Shown here in pieces: positions 45,863 to 57,300 of a stretch of 64,000 bases of DNA. Numbering within the stretch: position 1 is the first letter of the stretch; the number at the start of each line of letters is the position of its first letter. Under the pieces are notes generated by a model. It saw only the letters and a list, made by a program, of their open reading frames with translations, was not told the DNA's origin and did not search any database. Where the stretch lies: the NCBI RefSeq assembly GCF_031143425.1, contig NC_090440.1, forward strand, positions 338,709,844 through 338,773,843. Direction: 5' to 3'. This DNA comes from Pleurodeles waltl. Lineage: Eukaryota > Chordata > Amphibia > Caudata > Salamandridae. The position numbers and the translations under genes were made by a program.

Positions 45863-46266
45863 GTGAGTACAGTGAGCGTGACAACAATTATTTTTGGGTG
45901 GCATGGGATCCTGGTGGTGGGTTTCAGTTAGTGGGTACCCCTTAATGCCAGCTCAGCCATTGCTGAGTGATCCAGCTCAAGGTAAATGGATGTAAAGCCA
46001 AATCTGGTAAACTAGATAGGTAGCATTCCATGTCAGACAGGGCTTAGTGGGTCCCAGGAGGGGTGGAGCTGGCAGTGGTTGTGTCTCATCTTGCTGTGGC
46101 ACTTATCTAATGTAATGCCAGTGTGATGTATAGTGCTCAATCCTGAGCCCTGTGTGTGATGTTTACTGTGTATGCCAACTGTGGTGTTGTTGCTGTAATT
46201 GACCCAGTGCTCCCTTTCTCTCCCTCCCCCCATTCTCTTCTGTCATCCTGCCCATGTGTGCATTTT

Positions 46267-47480
46267 CATCATCTGGCGGTGGAGCAGGGGCACCAGAGAC
46301 TGAGGGAGCTGCATCCCACAGGACCCAGGTGGAAGAGTCCACCGACTCTGAGGGGACCAGTGGGACAGAGGGCGAGGGGAGCACCATGACAAGAGGTGAC
46401 AAAACTGACTCTGATTCCTCCTCCGATGAAAGCTGCCTGGTGGTGGCAGATTCCCCTGGAACCATCCCAGCTACAGGTACAGCCGTCACCCCCTGTATCA
46501 GCACCACCCTCCCAATAGTCCCCCACTGAGTTGCCCCTGCCCACTCACCCAGGAGGGTAGGCATCTCCTTCGCCCCAGGCACCTCAGGCACTGCCCCAGT
46601 GAGCCCTGCTGCCCTCAGAGTGAAGGCTATTGACCTCCTGAGATCCATCTCTGTAGGGCAGTCAAACATTGTGAATGCCAGATCGTTTCAGGCTCTGGCT
46701 TTTCCTTTCACGTCTTGACCTCTTCCTTCCCCCTCTACCCCCATACTGCCTGTAAGAGCAGGGTCCCAATGATACAGCCCAGCACCTCAGCCAAACAGTC
46801 TGCCACTGCTCCCATCAAATCATCGGCTGCTGGCACAAAGGGGCCCCAGAGTGTGACGGCTGCCACTCCTACTGAGAGCACACCTCTGCTCAGAAAAGGA
46901 ATCTAGAGTGGTGAATAACAAGGGACATGAGATGGGTACAGTGGAGGCACCTCCTAGTCCTGGAGGCAAGGACACAAGTGACATGTCTAAGGCCAAGGGG
47001 GCCTGTCACAAGAGTGATGGTTCCCACTCAACCACCAATGAAAGTGAAAGTTCCCACTCCACCAACAATGAAAGTGAAGGTTCCCACTCAACCCCCGATG
47101 ACAGTGAAGGTTCCCACTCAACCACCAATGAAAGTAAAGGTTCCCACTCAACCATCAATGAAGGTGAAGGTTCCCACTCAACCACCAATGAAAGGCAAGA
47201 GGCCCACTAAACCACCAATGAAAGTCAAGAGGCCCACTCAACCACCAATGAAAGGCAAGAGGCCCACTCCACCAGCAGAGGGCAAGGAGCCTCTACCTCC
47301 AGCACAGGCACAGCAACCCTCACCTCCAGCAGAGACACAGCAGCCCTCACCTACAGCAAAGAGCAGGGAGCCCACACCCCCAGCAGAGGGCAAGTAGCCT
47401 CCACCTCCAGCACAGGCACAACAGCCCTCACCTCCAGCAGAGACACAGCAGCCCTCACCTCCAGCAGAGGGCATGTAGGT
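46267..47480 (+). pseudogene. Harbinger C Myb2 gene, exon 3 with decapeptide tail
   Basis: The acidic start (SGGGAGAPETEGAASHRTQV) comes after an acceptor that reads CATTTTC instead of CATTAGC, so splicing is damaged. The conserved block SAAL.VKAIDLLRSISVGQSN is at 46600-46670. The His/Ser/Thr-rich middle present in A and B is largely deleted after 46690. From 46927 a frame of 156 codons carries decapeptide repeats PTQPPMKVKV and then Pro/Ala/Gln-rich repeats, ending at 47397. Confidence 0.6.
47015..47270 (+). repeat. 30-bp minisatellite in the Harbinger C Myb2 tail
   Basis: About eight units of GGTTCCCACTCAACCACCAATG plus AAAGTGAA with a 30-bp step, encoding PTQPPMKVKV in the tail frame. 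The last units change to GGCAAGAGGCCCACT. They keep the frame. The sequence is unrelated to the 30-bp unit of copy A. Confidence 0.9.
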
Positions 47481-47539
47481 CACTCTCCAGGGACTGTTGT
47501 ACAAGGAGCCCTCTCCAGCACCGGTCGGCAAGATCCCCA

Positions 47540-47790
47540 CTTCAGTGACTGTGGCCTTGAATTCTCCAGCAAAGACAAATGGACATGGAACCCCCTCCAG
47601 AACTAGTGGGCAAGTTCCCCACTTCAGAGACTGTGGCCTTACACTCCCCAGCAAAGACAAATGGGCATGGAGCCCACTCCAGGACCAGTGGGCAAGTTCC
47701 CCATTTCAGAGACTGTGGCCTGGCACTCCCGAGCAAATAATAATGGGCATGTAGCCCCCTCCAGAACCAGTGGGCAAGTTCCCCACTTAG
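47540..47790 (+). repeat. Tandem units of about 75-80 bp, Harbinger C 3' region
   Basis: CAGTGGGCAAGTTCCCCACTTCAGAG with CTGTGGCCT recurs three times (from about 47550, 47610 and 47690), with a partial unit at 47765. Homologous to the 81-bp array of copy A and the 74-bp array of copy B. Confidence 0.8.
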
Positions 47791-49139
47791 GGTGAGGTGC
47801 TCCCCCACCCCTTCCTCTTGAGGTGTCTGCCCATTTCAACATGATGCCCCTGATCAGTGGAATGCGGAAGTTGTCAGGAGTCAAGCTGGGCCTTGGACTG
47901 TGCCCTGTGGCCATGTGGCCCTTTTGTACTTTGGACTGGCCATTGGCCCATTCTGAACATCGTCGGCTGCATTTGGTATCAAATGGACAATATTGTGGCT
48001 GTTGGCATCAAATTACAGTGTTTCCTGATTCTCATAGTGTAGAAAAGTACCATCTTGGCTGGCATGTTACCCCCATTTTTACTTGTGTGTCTGTTTGTTT
48101 TTGCCTGTGTCACTGGGATCCTGCAAGCCAGGATCCCAGTGCTCATAGTTTGTGGCCTATATGTGTTCTCTGAGTGGTGCCTAACTGTATCACTGAGGCT
48201 CTGCTAACCGCAACCTCAGTGTTTATGCTCTCTCTGCTTTTAAAATTGTCACTGCAGGCTAGTGACTATTTTCTCCAATTCTTATTGACACACTGGAACA
48301 CCCTTATAATTCCCTAGTATATGGAACGTAGGTACCCAGGGTATTGGGGTTCCAGGAGATCCCTATGGGCTGCAGCATTTCTTTTGCCACCCATAGGGAG
48401 CTCAGACAATTCATACACAGGACTGCCAATGCAGCCTGAGTGAAATAATGTCCACGTTCTTTATCAGCCTTTTTATACTGCACTTAAGTAAATTATAAAT
48501 CACCTATATGTCTAACCCTCACTTGGTGAAGGTTAGGTGCAAAGTTACTAAGTGTGAGGGCACCCTGGCACTAGCCAAGGTGCCCCCACATTGTTCAGTG
48601 CAATTTCCCTTGGACTTTGTGAGTGCGGGGACACCATTACAAGCATGAACTACAGATAGGTCAATACATATGTGCAGCTTCACAATGGTAACTCCGAACA
48701 TGGTCATGTAACATGTCTACGATCATGGAATTGTCCCCCCAAGTTAAATCTGGTATTGGGGTGCCAATCCCATGCATCTCCGGGGCTCGAGTATGGACCC
48801 CGGTACTGCCAAACCAGCTCTCTGGGGTTTTCTCTGCAGCTGCCAACCCTCAGACAGGTTTCTGCCCTTCTGGGGTCTGGGCAGCCCAGTCCCAGGAAGG
48901 CAGAACAAAGGATTTCCTCTGAGAGAAGATGTTACACCCTCTCCCTTTGGAAATAGGTGTTAAGGGCTGGGGAGGAGTAGCCTCCCCCAGCCGCTGGAAA
49001 TGCTTTGAAGGGCACAGATGGTGCCCTCCTTGCATAAGCCAGACTACACCGGTTCAGGGAGCCCAAGCCCCTGCTCTGGCACGAAACTGGATAAAGGAAA
49101 GGGGAGTGACCACTCCCTTGTCCATCACCACCCCAGGAG

Positions 49140-50235
49140 TCAGTTTTCGATTTTTATGGGCCGGGGTAGTCAATTGTCTATTTCCATGTTTGCCAAACAC
49201 ATGAACGCCGAAGGAAACAATGGCGTTTCTTCAATGGTGTAGGGCGTACTCGCAGCAATACTTTGTTTTAAATCAAGGTAAGACTTGAAGCAGCGGGACA
49301 GTTTATAACATATCACTTTATTTGTGCAGTTTTTCGGACTTTTTAACAACTAGTGTGCACTAAAAGTTTTGATTTATTGATAGGATCCAATAACAAATTT
49401 AAAACCATTGATCGGTGTGTCTGAGACTCAGGCGGCAGGAGTGTGAGTTTGGATATTGAGTACAGGTATGCCTTCAGACGCTGTGGTTTGTGCACGGGTG
49501 CACTTAGGGATTCTCATCACACTTTAGTGCCGGTACCATTACAAATCAGGTTAATACTATGTGCTAACACTATATGTTGGGCAGTTTAAACAGAATATGA
49601 TTTATGGGACTAAAACTGGTGACTTTAGTCAACAATTAATGATTATGGGCTGAGATAATACAAATTCACATTTTTTTATCAATTGGGGCACATTTATTAA
49701 GAATGTTTTGACTTAAATCTCACGGCTTCCACATGAAGAGCATGCAAAATGTAATATTCATCAAAGGGATTGTGGGAAGACAATGTAGCTATTAATAATG
49801 AATATTAATTTATATTTAATGGAAATGCTATTATAGGAAGTCCTGAAGAAGTCAATGGGCACTCCCTAGACGAAACACGTGTTGACAGACAAGTAACAAA
49901 TGGGACAAGTGACAAGTGGTGATGACTAATGATAAGTGATGTTATAACTGATTGAATATTTTGGTTTGAACTAAACTAATGAAAATTTGGAAAACAACAC
50001 TGCGATGATCCTTTGATGAAAGCTGGAACATTATGCAAATATGTGACGGAATTGGGAACAAGCACATGGAGAATTAAACAAGAATTTGTTTATGGAACTG
50101 ATTGGATGAGGACTTTTTACATAGAATCTCAATACTCTGTTTTGTTCTGTTGTACGTACTGCTACACTTGTGTTGATTAGAGATTACAGCGTGTGCTGCT
50201 ACAATTTGAATTTCCTTTTGAACCTTCATCCGGGG
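49140..50235 (+). mobile_element. Foreign segment inside solo LTR 1, with hammerhead motif
   Basis: Alignment with solo LTR 2 is lost after CCATCACCACCCCAGGAGT and returns near CACTTGCGTGACTC. About 1.1 kb of LTR is missing and about 1.1 kb of other DNA is present, so this is not a clean insertion. No long reading frame. A hammerhead motif at 49840 suggests Penelope-like origin. Confidence 0.5.
49840..49886 (+). ncRNA. Hammerhead ribozyme motif
   Basis: GTC (stem I, 49840-49842), CTGAAGA (49843-49849), A, GTC...GAC as stem II (49851-49853 with 49869-49871) around the loop AATGGGCACTCCCTA, GAAA (49872-49875), CACGTGT as stem III, the cleavage base T at 49883 (GTT triplet), and GAC pairing with the first GTC. 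All invariant core bases fit CTGANGA...GAAA. Stem I is only three pairs before a mismatch. Confidence 0.62.
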
Positions 50236-51045
50236 TTTAGTGGGCTCCTGCCCCCCCTAGACACTTGCGTGACTCATGGTCTTGGTCCCCTTCCTCTGCA
50301 GGTCCCCAGGTCCAGGAACCCATCTTCAGTGCTTTGCAGTCAGTTATTGTCTTTGCAGACTCCCCTCTCTTGACTTTACTGTCTTTCTGGAGTAGTATGG
50401 TAATTTTACTCCTACTTTTCAGGGTCTTGGGGTGGGGTATCTTGGACACCCATAGTGTTTTCTTACACTCCCAGCGACCCTCTACACACTACACTAGGCC
50501 TGGGGTCCATTTGTGGTTCACATTCCACTTTTGGAGTATATGGTTTTTGTTGCTGCTAGGCCTATTGACTCATAGTGCATTCTATTGTGTTCTACAGTGT
50601 TTGCACTACTTTTCTAAGTATTTTACTTACCTGATTTTGGTTTGTGTGTATATTTGTGTATTTTACTTATCTCCTAAGGGAGTATATCCTCTGAGATACT
50701 TTTGGCATATTGTCACTAAAATAAAGTACCTTTATTTTTAGTAACTTGAGTATTGTGTTTCTTGTGATATATTGCTATATGATATAAGTGGTATAGTAGG
50801 AGCTTTGCATGTCTCCTAGTTCAGCCTAATCTGCTCTGCTATAGCTACCTCTATCAGCCTATGCTGCTAGAACACTACTAATCTACAAATAAGGGATAAC
50901 TGGACCTGGCACAAGGTGTAAGTACCATCAGGTACCCACTATAAGCCAGGCCATAGTTGTCCTTGTTTTATTTTAACTTGTGTCCTGTGACATTTGTTTA
51001 ACTCTGCTTCTGGATGTGTATGGTATGTGTGTGAATGCTGCTTGT

Positions 51046-51068
51046 TGTGTGTGTGTGTGTGTGTGTGT
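51046..51068. repeat. (GT)n microsatellite
   Basis: Uninterrupted GT run inside the Harbinger C remnant between the two solo LTRs. The same position in copies A and B also has short GT/AC-rich runs before TCACTCTC. Confidence 0.9.
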
Positions 51069-51133
51069 CACTCTCCTTTTCCTCCCTCCCTCCCTTGTGT
51101 GCTCTACTTATCGTCATCGTCTTCATCGGCTTG

Positions 51134-54079
51134 TGTAGGAAAGTACCATCTTCCTTGGCATGTTACCCCCATTTTTACCTGTATGTCAGTATGTTTTTGC
51201 CTGTCTCACTGGGATCCTGCTGGTCAGGACCCCTGTGCTCATAGTTTATGGCCTAATGTGTGTGTCTGTGTGTGTCTGTATAGTGCTTGACTGTGTCACT
51301 GAGGCTCTGCTAAACAGAAACTTACTGCTTATGCATTCTCTGCTTTTAAATTTGTCACTGTAGGCTAGTGACTTCATTTACCAATTTCAATTGGCACACT
51401 GGACCCCCCCTTATAAGCCCCTAGTATATGGTACCTAGGTACCCAGGGCATTGGGGTTTCAGGAGATCAATATGGGCTGCAGCATTTCTTTTGCCACCCA
51501 TGGGGAGCTCAGACCAACCCTTGCACAGGCCTGCCATTGCAGCCTGCGTGAAATACCGCACACGTTATTTCACAGCCATTTTCACTGCACTTAAGTAACT
51601 TATAAGTCACCTATATGTCTGAACTTCACTTGCTGAAGGTTAGGTGCAAAGTTACTAAGTGTGAGGGCACCCACATAGTTCATGGCCATTTCTCGGGACT
51701 TTGTGAGTGCGGGGACACCATTACACATGTGCACTACATCTAGGTCAATACCTATATGTAGCTTCGCAATGGTAACACTGAATATGGCCATGTAACATGT
51801 CTAAGATCATGGAACTTTCCCCTCATTCCAAATCTGGTATTGGGGAGCCAACTCCATGCATCCTGGGGGCTCCACCATGGACCCCCAGTACTGCCAAACC
51901 AGCTCTCTAAGGCTTGCACTGCAGCTACAGCTGCTGCCACCTCAAAGACAGGGTTCTGCCCTCCTGGGGTCTGAGCAGCTCAGTCCCAGGAAGACAGAAC
52001 AAAGCATTTCCATCCTAGAGCAAGCTGTTACACCCTCTCCCTTTGGAAATAGGTGTTACAGGCTGGGGAGGGGATGCCTCCCCCCAGCCTCTGGAAATGC
52101 TCTGAAGGGCACAGATGGTGCCCTCCTTGCATAAGCCAGTATACACCGGTTCAGGAACCCCTTGTCCCCTCCTCTGGTGCGAAACTGGACAAAGGAAAGG
52201 GGAGTGACCACTCCCCTGTCCATCACCACCCTAGGGGTGGTGCCCAGAGCTCCTCCAGTGTGTCCCAGACTTCAGCCATCTTGCTTTGCAAGGTGTGTGG
52301 GCACTCTGAAGGGCTCTGAGTGACCAGTGCCAGCACGTGACGTCAGAGACCCCTCCTGATAGGTTCATACCTGATAAGTCGATGAAGGAGATAGCCAGGG
52401 CTATTTAGGGTCTCTCCTGTGGGTTCTCTCAGATTCTGATAGCAAATTTCCTTCAGGAATCCTCTGCAACTACTTCATCATCCTCTGACCTCGGATAAAC
52501 CGCAGCCTGCTCCAGGAACCGCTGTAACAGCAACAAAGTATCCACAAGGGATACTTTTCCTCTGCAACTTCAGCTCCTGCCAGCAACTGCAACAGTTTCC
52601 ATGGTGTGCAGGCTCCGAGGGCTGCACCAGAAGGACTGAAGAAATCTCCCGCGGTGTGACGGAGTCACTTCCTTGCTCCAGCAGGCACCTTCTAAGATGA
52701 TGACTGGTACCCTTGGAGTCTTCTCACAGCGAGGAGTATGCTCCTAAGGACACAGAGGTTGGACACCATCGACATAGACTGTCCTGAGGTCCTGCTGACG
52801 CAATTTGAAGGGGGTAAGACCTTGCCTTCCCTGAGAGCAATGGTAACCCTGAGTAATGCATCTTCTTCACCTCTTGAGGCCTCTGTGCACTATTTGCAAA
52901 ATTCCTTTGTGCACAGCTTTGTGCACAGCAAGGCCCTGGTCCCCAGCACTCCATCCTGTGACGCTCAACTCACTGAGTTGTTCTCCGGCAGCGTGGAAAA
53001 TTCCTTTGTTGTGCTGCACCAACTGCATTTTGCATCTCCTTTGTCCCCATGTCCTGGGACTCCCATGGGTGCTGTCTTGCATCCTGAGGGCTCTCTAAAG
53101 TGCTCTTCCTCCTCACACAGAGTTGAGGCTTCCAGTTCCCTCCTGGGTCCAGCCAGTGCCATTTTAACGCAAAACGCAGTTTTGTTGTAACCATGGCTTG
53201 TTGGCAACTTCCAACTCACAATCACATTTTCATCCATCTTCACATCGTGGGACAACCTTTGCATCACACAGGAATAAGCTGGTATCTTCCTAGGGTGCAT
53301 TCCTGCAGTCTTCGACTAACCGGGGACACTTCTTTTGCACCCTCTTCTGGGTTGGCTGGGGCTACTGTCCTTCCTGGAACTTCTTTCGACTTCTGGTCTT
53401 GGTCCCCTTCTTTTGCAGGTCTTCAGGTCCAGGAATCCAGCAGTTGTTGTTTGCAGACTTGGTTGGTTTCTGCAATATCCCAATCACGAGGTGTAGTGTG
53501 TCCTAAGGAAACTTGCAGTACTTTACTCCTGCTTTTCTGGGCTCTGGTGTGGGATAATTTACTTACCTTTACTGTATTCTTACTCTCCCAGCGATTCTGT
53601 ACACACTACACTTGTCTACGGGGAATTTGTGATTCATATTCCACTTTCTTAGTATAGGGTTTGTGTTGCCCCTAGACCTATTTTCTCCCATTGCATTCTA
53701 TAGCATTTCCTATTGTTTGCATTGTTCTATGACTATTTACTTGTTTAATTTTGGTGTCTAGTGTATATATTGTGTATGTTACTTACCTCCAGAAGGAGTA
53801 TTGTCTCTAAGATATTTTTGGTACTGTGTCACCCAAATAAATATCTTTATTTTTGGTAACAGTGAGTATTGTCTTTACTTGTGTATAAGTACTGTGTAAC
53901 TATAAGTGGTATTGCATGAGTTTCGCATGTCTCCTAGTTCAACCTAAGCTGCTCTGCTATAGCTACCTCTATCAGCCTAAGCTGCTAGAACACTACTACT
54001 TCACTAATAACGATAACTGGACCTGGTATAAGGTGTAAGTACCCAAGATACCCACTACAAACCAGGCCAGCCTGCTACA
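51134..54079 (+). mobile_element. Solo LTR 2 of the same long-LTR retrotransposon
   Basis: A 2,946-bp LTR from TGTAGGAAAGTACC to CCAGCCTGCTACA, flanked by GCTTG (51129-51133) and GCGTG (54080-54084), a 5-bp duplication with one change. The poly(A) signal AATAAATATC is near 53838. No internal coding region is attached, so the rest of the element was probably lost by LTR-LTR recombination. The open frames inside it are not genes. Confidence 0.85.
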
Positions 54080-54455
54080 GCGTGGTGTTCCATGAGGGCC
54101 ACGGAATAGAATAACATTTGGAAGGCTTGAAGTTCCTGCTCCATGGCGGCCGCAGAGTCCTCTGTGTACTTGTTGGTGAGCCTTTAGTTTTCTGCGTTCC
54201 GTTTCTGCCAGGCTTTTGATGGTGTTGGCACCACTCCAGAAATCGTGCAGTTTGCTATGTCATAATATGGTGTGCAGTACTTTGGCTTTCATCTGGCTGT
54301 TGAAGGCTACCGCTGTGGTGTTAACGCCCTGGTGGTTGGTGTGATACATTGGCTGTCTATGGCTGCAATGGTCATAATTTGGCAGTATTTACCGCCAGCC
54401 TGTTGGCGGTATTACCACCACTTTATCACTTACTGCCAGTGTCATAATGACCACC

Positions 54456-56250
54456 ACAGTGTCTGTGCTGTGGTGACAAATATTGCCCCTGCTGTGATTC
54501 CTGCTGTTGTTACATGTACTTCTCTTGTTGCTGTTATCTCTGCTTTAGTGTCCAAACCTTTAATTCCTGTCTTCTTGGCAGCTTTTGATGCTGTTGTTAT
54601 ACCTGTCATCATGGCAGTTGTGATTGTCACTGTGGTGAAAACAGTTGTCACTGCTGTTGTCTATGCTATAGTATTAGCTGTATTTTTTTGTGTGGTTACA
54701 GCTGTGGATGAAGCGGTTGACTTATGGTGGCGCAACCTGTTGTTAATGACATGGCCCATGTGATGCTTGAAACTATATTTCTATTGTTTTGGTACTTCAG
54801 TAGCATCTGTTGTCACAATTGTTGCTGCTATGGCATTCCGTGATGTAGTAAAATTGATTGTTGCTACTGCTGTTGCGGCTGTGATGGCAGCCAGGATTGA
54901 TGTTGTAGTCCCTGCTTTCGGCACTATTATTACAGCTACTTTGGTCACTTCTGTTATGACTGGTGAAGTTGCTTCTATGGTCTGTGCTATGTTAGTTAAT
55001 GTGGTTTCTTCTATACTCTCTGCTGCAGTTGCAGTTGTGGTCGCTGTGCACCCAGCAATTTTTTGATTCTACTGTTTCTTCCATTATAGTGGTGGTGTTA
55101 CTTGCTGAGGTAGCAACTGTGGCTTTAAGACTTCTCCCTCTCATGTTGTCAGGTTTGGTTGCAGCTGTGGTGTATGATAGGGAGGAAGGTGTGGTCATTG
55201 TTGTTGTCAGGGCTCTTGCCTCTACATAGTTGAGGCTTTGGACGCTGCTGTAGAATGTGCTGTTTTGAAAGACATAGGCCCTCATTTCAACCTCATTTCA
55301 GCCAAGTGCATGGGCAGTGCAGGGGCCCGCGACTCCCCTTACCGCCAGCCTGTCCATGGCAGTGTCTACTGCCATGGACAGGCTGGCAGTAAGGGGAGTC
55401 AAAATCCCCAGGGCAGCGCTGCCCTGGCGGATTCTGACTGCAGGGACATCCATGGCGGTAAACCGCCAGTCCCGGTGGTGTGACCACAGCGATACCGCCG
55501 CGGTCATAATATGGCGATTCGTACCGCCAGTCTGTTGGCGGTACGAATGTCACTTCAACCCTGGTGGTCGGTGACCGCCAGGGTTGTAATGAAGCCCATA
55601 GTGACTGATTTTGTCTCTGCTATTGCCCCTGACTTGTCATAATTGTGATTACATCTATGGTCCCTGTTATTGTGGGAGCTTTAGTACCTACTATGATACC
55701 TGGATGCTAACAACTGTTGTTGCAGACATTATTGCTCATATGATGATGGCTATCGTCACAGCTGTCATAGGTGGGATAGTGTTACTGCACTGATTTGTTA
55801 TGTTGTGGCAGTTGGCTTTGTCTTTGTTTTGGTGTGACCCATGCTTTGGTTACAAGTGTCAAAACTACTGTTGCCCATGTCTTTTTGATATCCGTTTGTC
55901 TTACTGACCTTTACTCTTACATGGTGGCAGCTGTGCAATGGTTACAAGAATGGATGCTGCTTTGGGTTCTGTGGTAGACATTGCAGTTGCAGCTATTGTG
56001 GCTGCATCTGTCATGACAGCTGTTGTTGCATCTATGTTCTGTACCATGGTGGGAAATGTGGTTGCTGCTAATACTCCATGCTGTAGTTGCAGCTGTGGTT
56101 GCTGTGTTCCCTAAAGGTGTGTCTGCTGTTGTTTCTATGATACAAATGATTGTGTTCTTTGCTGTCATGCTACGGAAGAAGTCATGATAATCATTGCTGA
56201 CACTGCTATTGTCACTGCTTGGTGGCAGCTGTGTTTGTAATTGTGGATCC
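54456..56250 (+). repeat. Degenerate low-complexity repeat rich in GCTGTTGT words
   Basis: Outside the MITE at 55277-55597, this 1.5-kb stretch is made of ever-changing variants of GCTGTTGTNAC and GTGGTTGC. Translated in several plus frames it gives Ala/Val/Ile/Thr runs (for example 54272-54763), and on minus Thr/Ala runs, without Met, charge pattern or domain order typical of a real protein. It appears to be an old, diverged minisatellite with a three-base rhythm. Confidence 0.55.
55277..55597. mobile_element. Harbinger-type MITE 1, chain of hairpins
   Basis: GGCCCTCATTTCAACC at the left mirrors the right end (reversed GGGCTTCATTACAACCC). ATA flanks both sides (55274-55276 and 55598-55600). 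Inside are a long hairpin CCAGCCTGTCCATGGCAGT / ACTGCCATGGACAGGCTGG and the subterminal hairpin with arms ATTCGTACCGCCA and TGGCGGTACGAAT (55518-55547). Its terminus is nearly that of Harbinger B, which makes it a probable non-autonomous derivative. Confidence 0.82.
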
Positions 56251-56256
56251 TGCAAT

Positions 56257-56325
56257 TTTGCAGACAGAGAGGGAAAGAGAGACAGACAGAGAGGGAAGAG
56301 AGACAGACAGAGAAAGAGCAGGGCC
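56257..56325. repeat. Purine-rich simple repeat
   Basis: AGACAGAGAGGGAAAGAGAGACAGACAGAG-like units, two to three imperfect copies. Confidence 0.8.
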
Positions 56326-56589
56326 TTGTAAAGTGTGACTTTTCACCCAAAACAGGCAGCTTTGCACTAGAAAGGCCAGAAAATAGGATTCTGAGAAAGA
56401 AAAAGAATTGGCATGTTACAAACAGAAAAGGGAGATTTTAACAGCCTTCCTAAGCCTCTTTAAGAATCTTGTCATTACATTTGTGTCACAGCATTCCTGT
56501 TTGCAGCATTAGATCATTTTATTATTTCTTTTACACCAAATGGATGCTTGTTAGTCATTTTTCACAATTCTTTCTTCTTAGTAAATTTA

Positions 56590-57300
56590 GGCCCTGATTT
56601 ATACTTTTTGATGCAAACCTGCGTTAGCGCAGGTTTGTGTCAAAAAGTATGGCGCCGGCTAGCGCCATTCCAAAGCCAGTTTTAAGAAATGGCGCAAGGC
56701 GGTGCTAAGGCCCGGTTAGCATCAAAATACATGACGCTAACTGGGTGGGGGAGGCATAGGGAAAACTGGAGGTTATGCATAATAGAATGATGTTAGTCAG
56801 TTTAGAGTCAAAATAATGACTCTAACCTGACTAGCGCCATGCTTTCACACACAACCCCCATGGACATGACTCCTGTCTAAGTAAAGACAGGAGTCTTGCA
56901 CCCCAGCCCAGTGGCTATGCCCAGGGGACTTAAGTCCCTTGGGCATGACCATTGGGCACAGTGCCATGTAGGGGGGCCTAGGTTAGGCCCCCCCTATGGC
57001 ACTTTAAAGACAAATACCTACCTCTACTTACCTGTACTTACCTGGGATGGGGTCCCCCATCCTCTGCTGTCCCTTTGGTGTGGGTGGGGGTGTCCCTGGG
57101 GCATGGGGATGGCACCTGTGGGCTTATTCTATGATGTTCTACCATGGAAATGGGCCCACAGGTCCCCTAATGCCTTCCCTGACCCATGTGTTAAATAATG
57201 GCGCTAAGCAAACTTAGTGCCATTATTTAGGCCCTCCAGTGCACCATTTTTGCACGGAAGGATAAATAAGGCGCTAGGGCATTTGAGTCATTTTTTGTTC
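56590..57300. repeat. Palindrome-containing dispersed repeat
   Basis: Begins GGCCCTGATTTATACTTTTT. It has a stem ACTTTTTGATGCAAACCTGC / GCAGGTTTGTGTCAAAAAGT at its left and several GGCGCTA words. A second short stem AATAATGGCGCTAAG / CTTAGTGCCATTATT lies at 57195-57226. No reading frame is convincing. I believe it is a common newt repeat family, but only one copy is visible here. Confidence 0.5.

Larger units (their letters stand above)
48038..50951 (+). mobile_element. Solo LTR 1 of a long-LTR retrotransposon
   Basis: Starts TGTAGAAAAGTACCATCTTG and is collinear with 51134-54079 over its first 1.1 kb and last 0.7 kb. Flanked by CATAG (48033-48037) and CATAG (50952-50956), inside Harbinger C. 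The final CTGCTACA seen in the other copy is missing. The poly(A) signal AATAAAGTACC lies near 50721. The middle (about 49140-50235) is replaced by foreign sequence. Confidence 0.8.
41185..54455 (+). mobile_element. Harbinger transposon copy C (carries two nested solo LTRs)
   Basis: The left end GGTGGTCATTATGACGTTGG mirrors the right end (reversed GGTGGTCATTATGACACTGG). Flanking 3-mers are ATA and ACA, a duplication with one change. Without the LTRs at 48038-50951 and 51134-54079 the element is about 7.4 kb. The gene order is as in copy B: Myb1 41754-43281 (plus), transposase 44840-43720 (minus) and Myb2 45288-47480 (plus). A subterminal hairpin TACCGCCAGCCTGTTGGCGG lies at 54390-54409. The ends differ from A and B at the first bases (GGTGGTC instead of GGSCCTC), suggesting a subfamily. 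Confidence 0.87.

Noticed and set aside
47015..47270. Regular 30-bp repeats as a CRISPR array
   Set aside because: There are no unique spacers between repeats, the units encode an in-frame decapeptide, and the context is a vertebrate transposon.
52738..53190. 150-codon frame within solo LTR 2
   Set aside because: It lies wholly in LTR sequence and has no recognisable domain; the aligned part of LTR 1 shows no such frame.
54272..54763. 163-codon hydrophobic frame as a membrane protein
   Set aside because: It starts inside Harbinger C and continues into low-complexity repeat. Similar runs occur in other frames.
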